NCBI GenBank assembly: GCA_933228675.1
Contig: OW121741.1
Span: 72,924,629-72,988,628, forward strand
Direction of reading: 5' to 3'
Length of the DNA stretch: 64,000 nt
Source: Stomorhina lunata
Lineage: Eukaryota > Arthropoda > Insecta > Diptera > Rhiniidae
Shown in pieces: positions 22,835-34,193 of this stretch. The notes beneath the pieces were generated by a model. The model did no database searches, was not told the DNA's origin, and saw only the letters and a program-made list of their open reading frames with translations. Position 1 is the stretch's first letter, and the number at the start of each line of letters is the position of its first letter. Both the position numbers and the translations under genes were made by a program.

Positions 22835-23400
22835 ACAAGATAAGGCCTAGGGTAATGTAGGATATGTTGGATACCAAACAACGGTTCTGATTGGTCTTAA
22901 CTTGCTAAGCCCAGAATTGGTTATCTTTCATCTCAACAAAGGATACTGAACTCATCGTGGTATCACCCGGAGAACTACCTTTACAGGGGGGTTGCTCCGT
23001 ATCTCGATTCGAAAAAAAATGTTTTCGAAATCCAATGCTTTAAGCATACAAATTCGAAAAATTTTATTTTCAAATCGAAATACGGATTAACCCCCCAGCT
23101 GTTAGTCTAGTGAACCGCGAGTTCTCCCATAAGAACGATAAAAATATGGGTTAGGTCGTCGGGCTAGTAACCCACACCTGGAAAAAAAACAATTACTATG
23201 AAAAAACTAAAATTGGAATAAAAACGGCCACCCCCTAATTATAGAAGAGGACGTCCGAAACTTTAATGGTAAAGACATTTTGGGACATCTTTCAAAGCTT
23301 GGCCTCTGAAATTGGAGAATATGCACACAAGATCGAAGCGCATGGATTTCTAAAATATGCTTGGCCTTTGACCTTAATAGGTTGCAATTACAGACCATAT
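22835..23400 (+). repeat. Dispersed repeat R3, long copy
   Basis: Matches 32165-32910 in inverted orientation over most of its length: GTTGGATACCAAACAACGGTTCTGATTGGTCTTAACTTG, TATCACCCGGAGAACTA, GGGCTAGTAACC, CAATTACTATGAAAA, AAAACGGCC, AGAAGAGGACGTCCGAAACTTT, TTGACCTTAATAGGTTGCAATTACAG. A small palindromic MITE lies inside. Non-coding; element class unknown. Confidence 0.75.
22986..23097. mobile_element. Small palindromic MITE, ~110 bp
   Basis: GGGGGGTTGCTCCGTATCTC...at the left and ...ATACGGATTAACCCCCC at the right are inverted, about 28 bp each with a few mismatches, around an AT-rich loop. Lies inside repeat R3. Confidence 0.7.
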
Positions 23401-24484
23401 AAGTAAGTAAGTAAAGTAAGGCCTTCCAGATGCCAATTCGGAATTGGGTTCATATGTGCCGTGAGCAGCTTAGAATGAAATATTATTAAACTTTTCTGTA
23501 AACTATCACTTCTTGGAAGGTATTCTTCATTTGTTAGGTAAGCAGCTACATAAATCATAAATATGTCATAAAAACGTTTCTGCTTTCCCTTATGTTTTCT
23601 AACTAGAAACGTTTTTTTTTGCCCCCCAAAAAAAGCCGTTTAAGCTAAATCAACATAATACACCTTTTGTCTCATGTCATTTCACCTCGAAACTTACATA
23701 AAGAGTAACGACCAAAGATAGACGGAATTACAACTGCAAACGTTTTGCAAAGAGTCAACAAAACAGCAAAAAAAAAAGAAAAAAATCTAGAAAAGAGACC
23801 AAGTGTTTGACAAATAAATGAAAAGAAATTTTACTAAAGGAAAATATGGTTTAAATAAAACTAAAACCATTTTTTAATGTTAAACTCTCAACACCTTTTT
23901 ATGTTCGTCCTTCGTTGCTATGCAAACAAAAATGGTTTGTTTGTGAAGGTCTTATACACTTATTGGATTTATAGTGCCTAAAAAATTAACAGCAAAGTTT
24001 TAAAAAGGGATTTAAGATATATGAGATAAAATTATTATAAATGTTAAAAGTTGGGGAAAAAAGTTTGTAGGGCCAACATAAATATTTTGTTTTTTATTAA
24101 AATTGAATTTTATTAATCGACACCATTTGTTTTCAGCATTAAAAAGGCTTCAGTTTCGTCGATTACCTCTTTATAGGCACACAATTTTCTTCCCATTAGG
24201 ATTTCCTTGAGATCTGAGAAAAGGCCCGAGAATATGGTAAATGCGAAAGCAATCGAATACCAATTTATTCAATTATAAAATTGTTTTGATCACTTTCTTC
24301 TTTTTCAAATGAGGACGTTTTTTTGCGAATTCGTTCTTCAAACACTTTAATAACGCTATGTAATAGACGATCTTAATAGTTTTTTGTTTTTCGTTGGTCA
24401 ATTGTCAACACTCGCTTTACCTATTTTGAACAGGGCTTACGCATACCCAAATATACCCAACACGTTCCTTTTATATCTTTAGAG
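23401..24484. other. No gene seen; start of R4 copy 3 near 24400
   Basis: AT-rich. (AAGT)n run at 23400-23418. At about 24400-24484 a diverged R4 segment (TACCCAAATAT, CGTTCCTTTTATATCTTTAGAG) leads up to a MITE insertion. Confidence 0.45.
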
Positions 24485-24772
24485 CAAAGACTCTATAATA
24501 TAAAGATCTTGCACTTCCATAGATTGATTTGCCGGATGGTCTTTTCGATAAGTCCTATAAAAAAGAGAGTATACCGCTTTTACAGTAATTCGGAAACAAC
24601 CAATACATACGATTATCCAAAAAGAGAAAGCTAAGGCACACATACATGATCATGAAATGTGTGTTTGTTTGAGCGTTTATATGTTTTTCATTGTTCTTTA
24701 TCCACTTTAATTTCAGTTTTAACTGAAAAAATGTATGTATGAGTGCAATATCTTTATATTATAGAGTCTTTG
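24485..24772. mobile_element. MITE, ~288 bp, inserted in repeat R4
   Basis: Terminal inverted repeats are CAAAGACTCTATAATATAAA (from 24485) and TTTATATTATAGAGTCTTTG (ending 24772), 20 bp and perfect. The flanks TTTTATATCTTTAGAG and ATTTCGATCAACTTAACTATCGGTCATC are contiguous in R4 copies 1 and 2 (TTTTATATCTTAAGAGTCACAGCT..TCTATCAACTT), which gives the empty site. No coding capacity. Confidence 0.85.
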
Positions 24773-25072
24773 TTCAAAATATCAGCAATTTCGATCAACT
24801 TAACTATCGGTCATCCAAACTTATTTTGTGAATTTCGTTGATGTTTTTGTCGGTAATATTTCTTTGCTTGCATCGGACTAAGCTCTTTTTCGAGTGTATG
24901 GGGTCGTATTTCGCAAATGTTTGCATTTAAATGCTCAATTGTCTCTGGTTTATAGGCATAAAACTTTTTCTTTAACGGCGCCCAACAGTTATATATTATA
25001 CTGGAAAGTTAACTCTTACACAAACATGAGTACTTTCTTTACCATTCAGGTTGGGTAATTACGGCATTAGAT

Positions 25073-26519
25073 CGTTGGTCTCATGTAGAAAGGCCCTAAC
25101 TCACACTTTTTTCGAAATTGATTTTTGTTTGTGATTCCAATGCATTTAACGCAAATACACCTCCTCACAAAAATTTAAGGCAATTTTTTCAAAATTGGCT
25201 GTTATTTAAGTCATTTTTTAAAAAGCCCTAACTTATTCCTAAAAAAATGTATATTTTAAAAGCCATATCTCGCCAAATTATGTGTCGTTGCATCGACAAA
25301 TAATAAACATTTTCGAATCTTAATATTTTTATATAAAAAATTTCAAAGCTTTCTCATAGATAAATACGTAACTTTTCTAAAAAAATCAGTTTATGTTAAA
25401 AATTCCGATTTAAAACTTTCGATGACGAAATGATTCCTATAATAAACATTCGATTTTAAAATTATATACAATTTTCCTACAATTTTCCATATATACAATT
25501 TTCCTACAGAAAACTTTCGACATCAAAAGCTTTTCTACAGCTAACTTTTGATATAAAAAGCTTTCAACAAAAAACATTCCATATCGGAAGCTTTCCAAAA
25601 AAGCGATTTCCCTTATAAAACTTTCAATATCGAAAGGTTTCGTTTAATAAACTTTTGATATTGAAAGATTTTCTATGAAAAACTTTCGATATCAAAAGAT
25701 TTCTTAGATAAAACTTTTGTCGTCAAAATATTTCGGATTGAAAACATTTTATATAAACATATTTCGTAAAGGTTACTCTTAATATCCAAAGCTTTCTACT
25801 AAAAAGAGATATAAAACTGCCAATATCTTAAGATTTCCTATATAAATCAATGTCGAAAAACTTCTTATAATAAACTTGTAATATCGAAAGATTTTGTTTA
25901 GAAAACTTTTGATTTTCTTCACTTTGAATATCGATTTCATGTAGAAAACATTCGAAGTCAAACTTTTAATATCGAAAGCTTTCTAATATAAAGGAAACTT
26001 TTGTATCGAAAGATTTCATATAGAAAACATTCAAAGTCAAACTTTCAGTATCGAAAGCTTTCCAATAGAAAGAAAACTTTTGTTTCGAAAGATTTCTTTT
26101 AGAAAACTTTTAATATCGAAAGATCTCCTATAGAAAGATCTCCTGTAGAAAGCATTCACTATCGAAAGTTTTGTTATAGAATACATTCGTTATTTTTTTT
26201 AGAAAATATAAAAATTATATAAAGTTTTTCATAATATATTTTGTTTTGATCACTACAGAAAAAGCTCTAAGTTACATTTATGCTCTGAAATGAGACTACA
26301 AAAAGCTCTATATCAATTTAACTTTTAATATGTTTCAAATTAAAAAAAAGTTTTAAGAACAAAATTTGTCCTTTATTCTATTAAAAAATTGACAAAATTT
26401 TGCGTTTTTTTAAATGCAGGTTATTAGCATTTAAAAAAACATATAATTTTGTCAACTTTTTAATTTCTCCTGTATAGTTTTAACTATGCGAGTTAGAGCC
26501 TTTCTACGTGAGACCAACG
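25073..26519. mobile_element. Inverted-repeat element with palindromic minisatellite, 1.45 kb
   Basis: Ends CGTTGGTCTCATGTAGAAAG-GCCCTAACTC (25073-25102) and its inverted match GAGTTAGAGCC-TTTCTACGTGAGACCAACG (26490-26519) have only two or three mismatches. AGAT flanks both sides (25069-25072 and 26520-26523), a likely 4-bp target duplication. The interior from about 25390 to 26190 is a diverged 25-30 bp tandem repeat centred on the palindrome CTTTCGATATCGAAAG. No transposase frame. The same terminal pattern (CGTT, 9 nt, then TAGAAAxGCCCTAACT) is found in the 43.3 kb MITE. Confidence 0.85.
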
Positions 26520-26598
26520 AGATATTGATCGAAGATTAAGATATTTCATAAACATTTGTATATATACTTTTAGGATATTCTAAATAATTTATAACATA

Positions 26599-27083
26599 TC
26601 GAGCCCTTAGATTAAAACGATCGCAAGCGACAGGAAAAATATTGATCGTAAGCGACAAAAAATCATGGTTTGCTACTTTCGACAAACAAATTAAATTTTT
26701 TCCAAATTGTTTACAAGTTATGGTGCAATGTTTGCATGTGAAGTTTTTTAGTTTTACTTTAATAATTTTAAGCTACTGGGCGGATTGTGGCGCAATATTC
26801 AGAAATCGGCCAACGGGTAGTTGGAGTTTTAGACCATTTTTTAAAAACATGTCTATTTTTAGTACAGTTGCCTCTACAGTGGGCCAAAGTTGATCACCAT
26901 TTTATGTAAAAGCTATTGGTTCGTATAACTTTCGCAAATCTACCACTATTGAAAAGATTTTTACACGTTCGAAAACTACTTAAGAATAAAAGTAAAATAT
27001 GCTTACTATACTAAGCTATCTCTTATAGTTTAAGAGATATTTAACGAAATGTCGCTTACGATTATTTAAATCTAAGGGCTCGA
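26599..27083. mobile_element. MITE, 485 bp, TA flanked
   Basis: Terminal inverted repeats TCGAGCCCTTAGATT..AAACGATCGCAAGCGACA (from 26599) and TGTCGCTTACGAT..AAATCTAAGGGCTCGA (ending 27083). TA precedes and follows it. No coding capacity; the 83-codon frame inside is not recognisable. Confidence 0.85.
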
Positions 27084-27099
27084 TATAAAGTTTGCTACA

Positions 27100-27675
27100 T
27101 TTTATACTAATTTGTCCAAAGATGTCTAATAGTAAAAGAGTTTTATTTATGTTTTTACAAACAAAAGAACATATTAAGATATAAATTTTTATTAAACTCT
27201 TTGGACATCCCTAAAGTATGCTACAAAATATTTGCTACAAATTCTGTGTTTTCAACCCCAGTTCTGTTTAAAATTCATTTATTTGTATAGGTAATTTTTA
27301 AAAAGTCCTAACTTATACCTAAAAAACTATGTTTCTTAAAAGTTTTATCTCGCCAAATTTATACGTAACTTTAACTTTCTACTTAACTTACTACTTTTAA
27401 CTTAAGCTTTCTAAAAAAAAATGTTTATATTAAAAATTCCGTTATAAAACTTTCGATGACGAAAGGATTCCCATAATAAACATTCGATTTTGAAAGATTT
27501 TATATATAAAATTTTCCTACAGAAAACATTCAATATAAAAAAGTTTTATTTATGTTTTTACAAACAAAAGAACATATAGATCTACATAAAGATCTACATT
27601 TTTATTAAACTCTTTGCAACATAAACAATTTTGGACATCCCTAAAGTATGCTACAAAATATTTACTACATATCAA
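27100..27675 (+). repeat. Local duplication plus copy of the 25.2-25.5 kb segment
   Basis: GTTTTATTTATGTTTTTACAAACAAAAGAACATAT...TTTATTAAACTCTTT...GACATCCCTAAAGTATGCTACAAAATATTT occurs at 27138-27240 and 27541-27665. Between them, 27290-27535 repeats 25185-25530 (AAAAAG-CCTAACTTAT, TCTCGCCAAATT, AAAACTTTCGATGACGAAA, ATAATAAACATTCGATTTT). A related fragment is at 48820-48990. Confidence 0.7.
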
Positions 27676-29097
27676 AGGCGGTGTTCTATATGTTTGTTCA
27701 GTGTAACAGCCTAAAAGTATGCTATACATTCAAACCAAATCAAAATCGTTATAATCCCAAATTATAGTCATATGGTCTAGTTAATAGCACAACAAGTGAC
27801 AATTACTTCAAACTCCAAATTCCAACTTAAATAAAACATGATGCAACCAATCAGTTATCTCCCCTCCTTCTTTCACAAAAATTACATTATAAACCAGAAG
27901 CCACAATCCATCAAAGTACACGAAATATTACAAGATAGACAAACAGACAGACAGACATACATCTTTCTTAGATTAAGACAAAAATTACCGAGTAAAATGA
28001 GTGACAGACAGTAATACCGGCAGCCAGACTGGCAGGCAAACAGAGAAAATTTAAGAAAACAACAGCAACAACAACACAATAATGAGTGAATGGAGGAATA
28101 AAGGATTATATGGGTGGAGAAAAGGATGAGGTCGACAATGAAAAGGATGACAATGTTGTATGAGTTTATTCAAGAACTATGAAGGCAATTTCCAATGGTT
28201 AAGGTAAAGTTATTAACACGACACAAAGTGTAGACTGACAAGACAGACGAACAGATAGACAGACAAAAGGACTGGTTGATTTTCTACTTAACGAATGGTT
28301 TTGGGGAAAAATTAAGGAGCGTTGGATAGGATAAAGTGAAGCATGAGTATAATATAGAGATACTGTGAAAGTAGTTTGAAAAATTGGGTGTGTTATTTAA
28401 CAATATGTCATGAATAATAAAAATAAATAAATGAATAAGAGAATGTGCAAATGAATGAGTGAATGAATGGATGGATGAATGTCTGTGTTAAGGGAATGAG
28501 TTGCAACAACAACGAAATATATATAAAAACAAACAGCAACAACAATAACATTAAATACCTTAAAGCAACAAACAAACATGAAAACAAACAACTACAACAA
28601 CAAAAGACAAACAAATAAACATTTCTGAACAATTCCAGTAATAGAAACTGAACAGAAAAGAACTGAACTGAACCGAACCGAACCCAACCGAACAGAACAA
28701 CATTCTTGTTGCTGTTGGGATATCAGTCACTGGCTGACTTTTTGGTACGAGTACAATTATTGCCTGCCTTTAGGCGTTGCTGACACTGTCATCCATCGTG
28801 TCAAGTACTGCACATCACAAGCAATATTTTTCAAATTGAGGCAGACAATCAGGCAGGAGCAAAACGATATTTTTATTATTGTTGCCGCTGCTGCTGCAGC
28901 TACTGTTCTTTTATTCCCTCATTCATTTTCCGACTTGTTCTCATTGTCAGAGTCAACTTGTGCAACATTTAGTATTAAACATGAAATTCACAATGAGCTC
29001 TTATTTATCAGGCACTGCATTTGAAGAAATATTTTCACAGGGACTTCATAATTGAAATTGATTTGAAAAATCTTATAGAAAACCAGTTTGGACTCAA
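27676..29097. other. No gene seen; several microsatellites
   Basis: Contains (ACAG)n at about 27935-27955 and 28235-28265, CAA/ACA runs near 28055 and 28515-28610, (GAAT)n near 28450-28480, and a GAACT/GAACC run at about 28655-28695. Frames here are Cys/Leu/Phe- or Ala-rich products of these runs. The GCTGCT run at 28883-28900 gives a poly-Ala frame. Confidence 0.55.
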
Positions 29098-30976
29098 CTA
29101 ATTTAAGAGAACCAAGCTACACTCCTCAAAAATCAGTTTGGGTTCAGAAAGAATCGATCTTGTGTTGACCTTATCAACACCGTAAGAAAAGTACTAGAGC
29201 AATATAATGAATTCCGCACCCCCATTTACCAAGAGTTTATCGACTTTATGGAGGCCTTCGACAGTGTCCATAGGAGCTATATATGCGGAATTTTAGAAAA
29301 TCGTAACACGCCAACGAAATTCTGAACTTAATTCGGGCAATGTAAGTGGAATTTAAATGTCGAGTCCTACACAAAGGTAAATTGTCAAATCCGTTCGAAG
29401 TTACTACTGGAGTAAGACAAGGATGTATCTTGTGACCTTTAATTTTTATCCTCGTCATCGACAACATAATGCGCACGGTTTTCTGAGTGGTAGACACGGT
29501 ATTCAATGGACACCCTTTAAACAGCTCGAGGACTTGGAATACGCTCATGACATATATCTTCTAAACCAAAGCTTAGGCCACCTTCAAGAAAACACTAACG
29601 CTATAACTGTTGAATCTCGGGCAGCTGGGCTGGAAATCAATATTTTCAAGACAAAGATTATGCCTGGAGGCTATGGCGCAAACCCGTCTCCACACATTAA
29701 TGTGGCAGTTTAGTATCTACGAAAGGTGGCGCCGACGAGGATATTGAATCGCGTATAAATAAAGCAAAATCGGCATTCGGCATTCTCCGAGCTATTTGGA
29801 AATCTCTTCAAATATCAACAACTAAGTTACGAATATATCGGGTTTTTCAAAAGGGACGCTACAAAAGTACAGCGACAGGGGCAGCAGACGTCGCCATATT
29901 TCTTGCTGCTCCTTTGACATTGCTCTTCAGTAAGAATTGCCATTTCATGACGAAAAAATATACGAGCCAACAACGAGTCGAAATTATTAAAATTTACTAC
30001 CGAAATTCAGAGTCAGTGGCCTCAACGTTAAGCGCGAATCATCTTCAGCGATGAAGCTCATTTCTGGCCTAATGGCTTCGTCAATAAACATAATATGCGT
30101 CATTGGTCAGGCTGCAATCCACACGTACTCCATGAGTCATTATTACATGCCGAAAAATTACGGTTTGGTGCGGTTTATGGGTAGGCGGCGTACTTCTTTC
30201 GTGATGATCAGGACCGACACGTTACTGTGAATGGGAATTGCTACCGTTCAATGATAACCGAATATATTTGGCCCCAATTTGATGATATGGACTTGGAGGA
30301 CATGTGGTTCCAACAGGACGGCGTTAGCCACACAGATAATGTCACAGTTAATTCATTGAAAACCAAGTTTGGAGGATGTGTTATCTCACGAAATGGTCCA
30401 GTCGATTGGCCGCCTCGGTCGTGCGATTTGACACCGTTAGACTACTTCCTGTGAGGCTACGTCAAGTCTATGCTCTATGCCAACAAGCCAGCGACGATTG
30501 ATTAACTTCGTTCGAATATCAAACGTGAAATTGCAGCAGTATCGGCTGAAAACCTTCGAAAATTGGGTTCAGCGTCTGGACTTTTGCAAGTGTGCCCGTG
30601 GTGGCCATGCAAAAGAAATCGGGTTCCATACATAATGAATAAAGAATTTCATTGATACGAAAAACCGTTTTTGTTTTATTTAATAAAAACCCCTGCTTCT
30701 ATAGAGGTATGTCAACGGAAATGGCGGTGGATAGGCCACGCACTTCGAAGGCCAAATACCAGCATTGCTTGACAAGCGCTTCGTTGGAATCCACAGGGAA
30801 GCGGCCGTGGTGTTGGTGCACCTGCTAGAACATGGACAAGGTCAATTGATACGGAATTGCAAGCAGCAAACGATTTATGGAATGACGTATGCCTAACATC
30901 TCGCAATAGAGTTCGATATAAAAGGATGGTTGAGTGCCTATGCTCTACTGAGAGTCAAGGATAACAGAAGAAGATG
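29098..30976 (+). pseudogene. Non-LTR retrotransposon reverse transcriptase, split by a mariner
   Basis: Plus-strand fragments of a LINE ORF2. Upstream part: NQFGFRKNRSCVDLINTVRK then VLEQYNEFRTPIY (29130-29225), FIDFMEAFDSVHRS (about 29236-29276), TTGVRQGCIL (about 29402-29432), LEYAHDIYLL (about 29534-29563, where the family has ADD, so the first catalytic Asp is His) and AAGLEINIFKTKIM (29615-29660). Downstream of a mariner insertion the C-terminal motif WRWIGHALRRPNTSIA and ARTWTRSIDTELQAANDLWN continue (30722-30890), then a 3' end GAGAGTCAAGGATAACAGAAGAAG. Frames shift and stops occur, so it is dead. The reverse-transcriptase order is clear; the clade is not certain. Confidence 0.85.
29841..30693 (+). 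pseudogene. Deleted DD41D mariner nested in the LINE
   Basis: Starts after CGAATATA inside the LINE frame at TCGGGTTTTTCAAAAGGG and ends near AATAAAAACCC. The transposase begins at the ATG at 29947 (MTKKYTSQQRVEIIKIYYRN), then jumps by deletion to IFSDEAHFWPNGFVNK, FRDDQDRHVTVNG and MITEYIWPQFDDMDLED, MWFQQDGV-SHTDN, and WPPRSCDLTPLDYFL. All three Asp sites are present (FSDEAH, QQDG, LTPLD). The helix-turn-helix half is missing, and there are stops after VYG, after LDYFL and after ID. One residue is lost between QDG and SH. Same family as 17.5, 34.8 and 37.9 kb. Confidence 0.85.
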
Positions 30977-31635
30977 TCAAGAATACTACGTCATTATATG
31001 ATCAGAGGGCGAATGGTTACAAGTAAATATAATAATCTAAAGTGAACAGATACAAGGAAACACCAAATAATAAAAAAACGTACTCTAATTTACAAAATAT
31101 CTTTGGATCTGGACTTCGAGTACCGATTTCGTCAGGCGAATAAACTAAATAACATATTTCAGACAACATCGGCTATAAGACAACATAATTTTTTCAAACC
31201 CATTCCTTACACTCGTATACAGTAATACATAAAATGTACCATACAACAATTTGTTGCCGGAACTCTTTACACTTTTTTTTAACTTAAACATTTACAATTT
31301 TTTTTTTTTTTAATTCGTTTCTATTAATGTGCCTGTGCTTGTATGGCATGTTCTATCTCCATGTCTCAAAGTGCATGTCTGTCTTCTCTATCTGCCTGTC
31401 TTTGTTGCATTTAATGTATCATCTTTGACGGGTTATGAACCTTTAAACAGATTGTCAGGGATAATGATTTGAATTTTAGAATTTTATTTTTACTGCATAC
31501 ACTCGATATTAGGTTACAAGCTCTTCTGGTATATTTGGGTGTGGAACAAAAGTCATTGCAAATGGAATTAGTTTGGTTGAAATATGATGCAAAATTTTAA
31601 TTTATGACTATGTGAAATCCCATGAGTGTGAATAT
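30977..31635. other. No gene seen
   Basis: AT-rich; LINE 3' flank then unrecognised sequence. Confidence 0.4.
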
Positions 31636-32115
31636 AGGGTGGGCTATCCATCGCTTCAAATTTAAACTAACCTCCGGTTATTTTGAATCTGACAATACCT
31701 ATGCCATTCTATTCTGTCACAAATCTTCACTGAGCGAATTTAATCGATTTGCGGTTCAAAACAAAGACATTTTGTCGGAAAAAAATCTTTTCCGTTGAAA
31801 ATAGTTTTTATTTTGGTGGTTACGTTAATAAGCAAAAATGCGTTAATATGCAGAAAATCCACACGAGGTCTTACAGAAGCCAATGCACCCATTTTGAGAC
31901 ACTGTTTGCCTTGGCTTGTGTAGCGGAGACATCATTGTCCCATATTTCTTCGAAAATCGATTTATTGAGACAAACGTTCGATAGCCGCTTAATTAGCAGA
32001 TATTAGTTGGACGCCAAGAAGCTGCGATAGGATTTTTTTCTGTAAATCGCCGTTTAAAACACGTGTTATGCCGACAAATCAGAGACAATTGAGCGTTTAA
32101 AGGCTTACAATCGTG
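31636..32115 (+). pseudogene. Remnant of a DD41D mariner
   Basis: Heavily decayed. YFGGYVNKQKC (about 31811-31845) matches the family's LNGYVNKQNC. LLRQTFDSRLISR (about 31962-32000) and a WTPRSCDRFF frame (about 32008-32035) match LLKETFDERIISR and WPPRSCDLTP. The start GGGTGGGCTATCCATCGC may be the terminal repeat. No full frame survives. Confidence 0.7.
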
Positions 32116-32164
32116 ATGCCTTTGCATTTGGCTGAAAAGTGCATAGGCTTACACAGGTACTAAC

Positions 32165-32910
32165 TGAAATGGCCTATAATTACAATCTGTTAAGGTCAAA
32201 GGTCGAGCATATTTTAGAATTGCATGCGCTTCTTTTCTCTACTTGGTCTTTTCATCAAAGTTTCGGACGTCCTCTTCTAACTTAAGGGAAGGCCGTTTTT
32301 ATTATAATTTTAGCCTTTTCATAGTAATTGGTTTTTCTAAGAGTCGGTTACTAGCATATTTTATAGTTCTGCGACAGTTGACAGTTGACTTGACACGGTT
32401 GTAAAGCTGATTTTAACGTTTGTGTGGTCGTTGGAGTTGGTTGTACAAAAGGTTAAAAAGTTTTGAGGTTGAAACGTTTGTGAACATTTTCGTGCAACAT
32501 TATTCTGTTTTGTTTTTCATTTTCATACTGAAGTTGTACAAACAGTTACAGCATGTATGGCCTCCATTAACGGGTGTTAACTTAGTTCTCCGGGTAATAC
32601 CAGATGAAAATACAAAAAGAAAAGTCTGTCCGTCAGCGCAATAGCGCCTTAACGAAAAGAGCTAGAGGGACAAAATTTTACAAAAGTATTTTCGATATCT
32701 TGAAAAAGTTGTGTATTGAAAATGAGCGAAATCAGTTAACATTTAATTTGAGCTCCCATATAAGCCCGCCCCGGGAATCACATTAATGCTAACAAATTGA
32801 ATCTAATTGTAATAGGTATGAAAACTCAATTTAGAATTTAGATAAATCTGGACTTACCAAGTTAAGACCAATCAGAACCGTTGCTTAGAATTCAACATCC
32901 CCTTACACAG
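32165..32910 (-). repeat. Dispersed repeat R3, inverted long copy
   Basis: Reverse complement of 22835-23400 over shared blocks (GGTCAAAGGTCGAGCATATTTTAGAA, AAAGTTTCGGACGTCCTCTTCTA, GGCCGTTTTTATT, TTTTCATAGTAATTG, GGTTACTAGC, TTAGTTCTCCGGGTAATACCA, CTTACCAAGTTAAGACCAATCAGAACCGTTG). Frames at 32420-32644 and 32604-32786 are not conserved in the other copy. Confidence 0.7.
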
Positions 32911-34193
32911 GTAGATTTAGAAAAAAGTTTAGAATCCGTATTTTTAGTTAGACCTTACCAAATAATACGTGTAGCATGTGTTTTCTGTTGAAAATTGTTT
33001 CAGATCTCGGCAATGGCAATGCGGTTTATCAAAAAATTAAAGATTCATCGAAGCAAATTATTAAAGCAAGTTTTTTTACCATTAATATCCAGCTAATTTT
33101 TGTGTGGTCAAGCTTTTTTTTCCTTATGTCCAGCTTTTTCAGAATTTGTGTCTGGCAACCCTATATAGAGGGGATTCAAAAAAGATTAAAATAAACCAAA
33201 GTTTATTTTAAAACTTGGCACAGATGCAGCCGTATATTTATTAAAAATGGGCTTTTCATTGGACTCATTGAAATATCTAATTTGACATTTGACCTATTGG
33301 GAGACCCTTTGTTTTAATTTGCTCCATTTATCTTTACTAAAAATGTAGAAATATGCATTATTAACGTTACATTTACGCCTCTATATTTATTTTCAAAACA
33401 AAAAAATTCACAATAAAACAAAAACTACAAAAAAAGATATTCAAATTTATTTTAATTAAAGCAAAAACTTATCTCCCTTCCGAATGAAAAAGTGAGAATG
33501 GAGCCTCGACTTGACTTCACCGCATTTGTCAAAGTTTTTTTTTTTTTTTTTTGTTACGCGTTTTTATTTTTTCAAATTACACAAATAAACAGCGCGATAG
33601 CATTTAATTCTGAAAATATGCAAACAAATGAATATAGTTTCATATTTTCACCTCCTCCACCTGAATGGATTGTAGTAGAGACGATTGTGAATCATATGAA
33701 TATTTTACTGCAGCGCTACGACGACAACAGTATTTCCGTTTAGCTTTGGGCAAATGTGGCATTGTCATCTTGATATTCATTTTGTATATGAATGACTATG
33801 AATTGAAGGCATGCATGAATTCATACTGAGATAAAAGGTAAAGCCTACCATGGACAGACTATGTCATAGTTCCATTTGATCGCTATATGGATGTTATGCC
33901 AGCATCTTTGGCATATTATGTGTGTTAAGTACATAAATTGTCAACATCATTAGACCTATTTATATTTGAAATGTTTAGTTGAAATAATCATCTTTAAAGA
34001 TTAATTTTAATAGGGGTTTGCTAGGAAATTTTTGTGTATATATATCATAACATATTAGCCAAATGCCGTTTTTGAACTTTCCCAGAAAACAGCTGATTTG
34101 TACGAGACTGCATTTAGTTTAGTTCTTATTAAACTACTATCTTCGTAGAATCTAGCTTTAAAACGTACATATTTAAATTCAAAATAATACTTA
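32911..34193. other. No gene seen
   Basis: AT-rich. The 83-codon frame at 33492-33743 spans a poly-T run and shows no domain. Nothing else recognised. Confidence 0.5.

Noticed and set aside
28397..28632. Hydrophobic Cys/Leu/Phe-rich frames resembling membrane peptides
   Set aside because: Translation of CAA/ACA and GAAT microsatellites on the opposite strand; no start context or domain.
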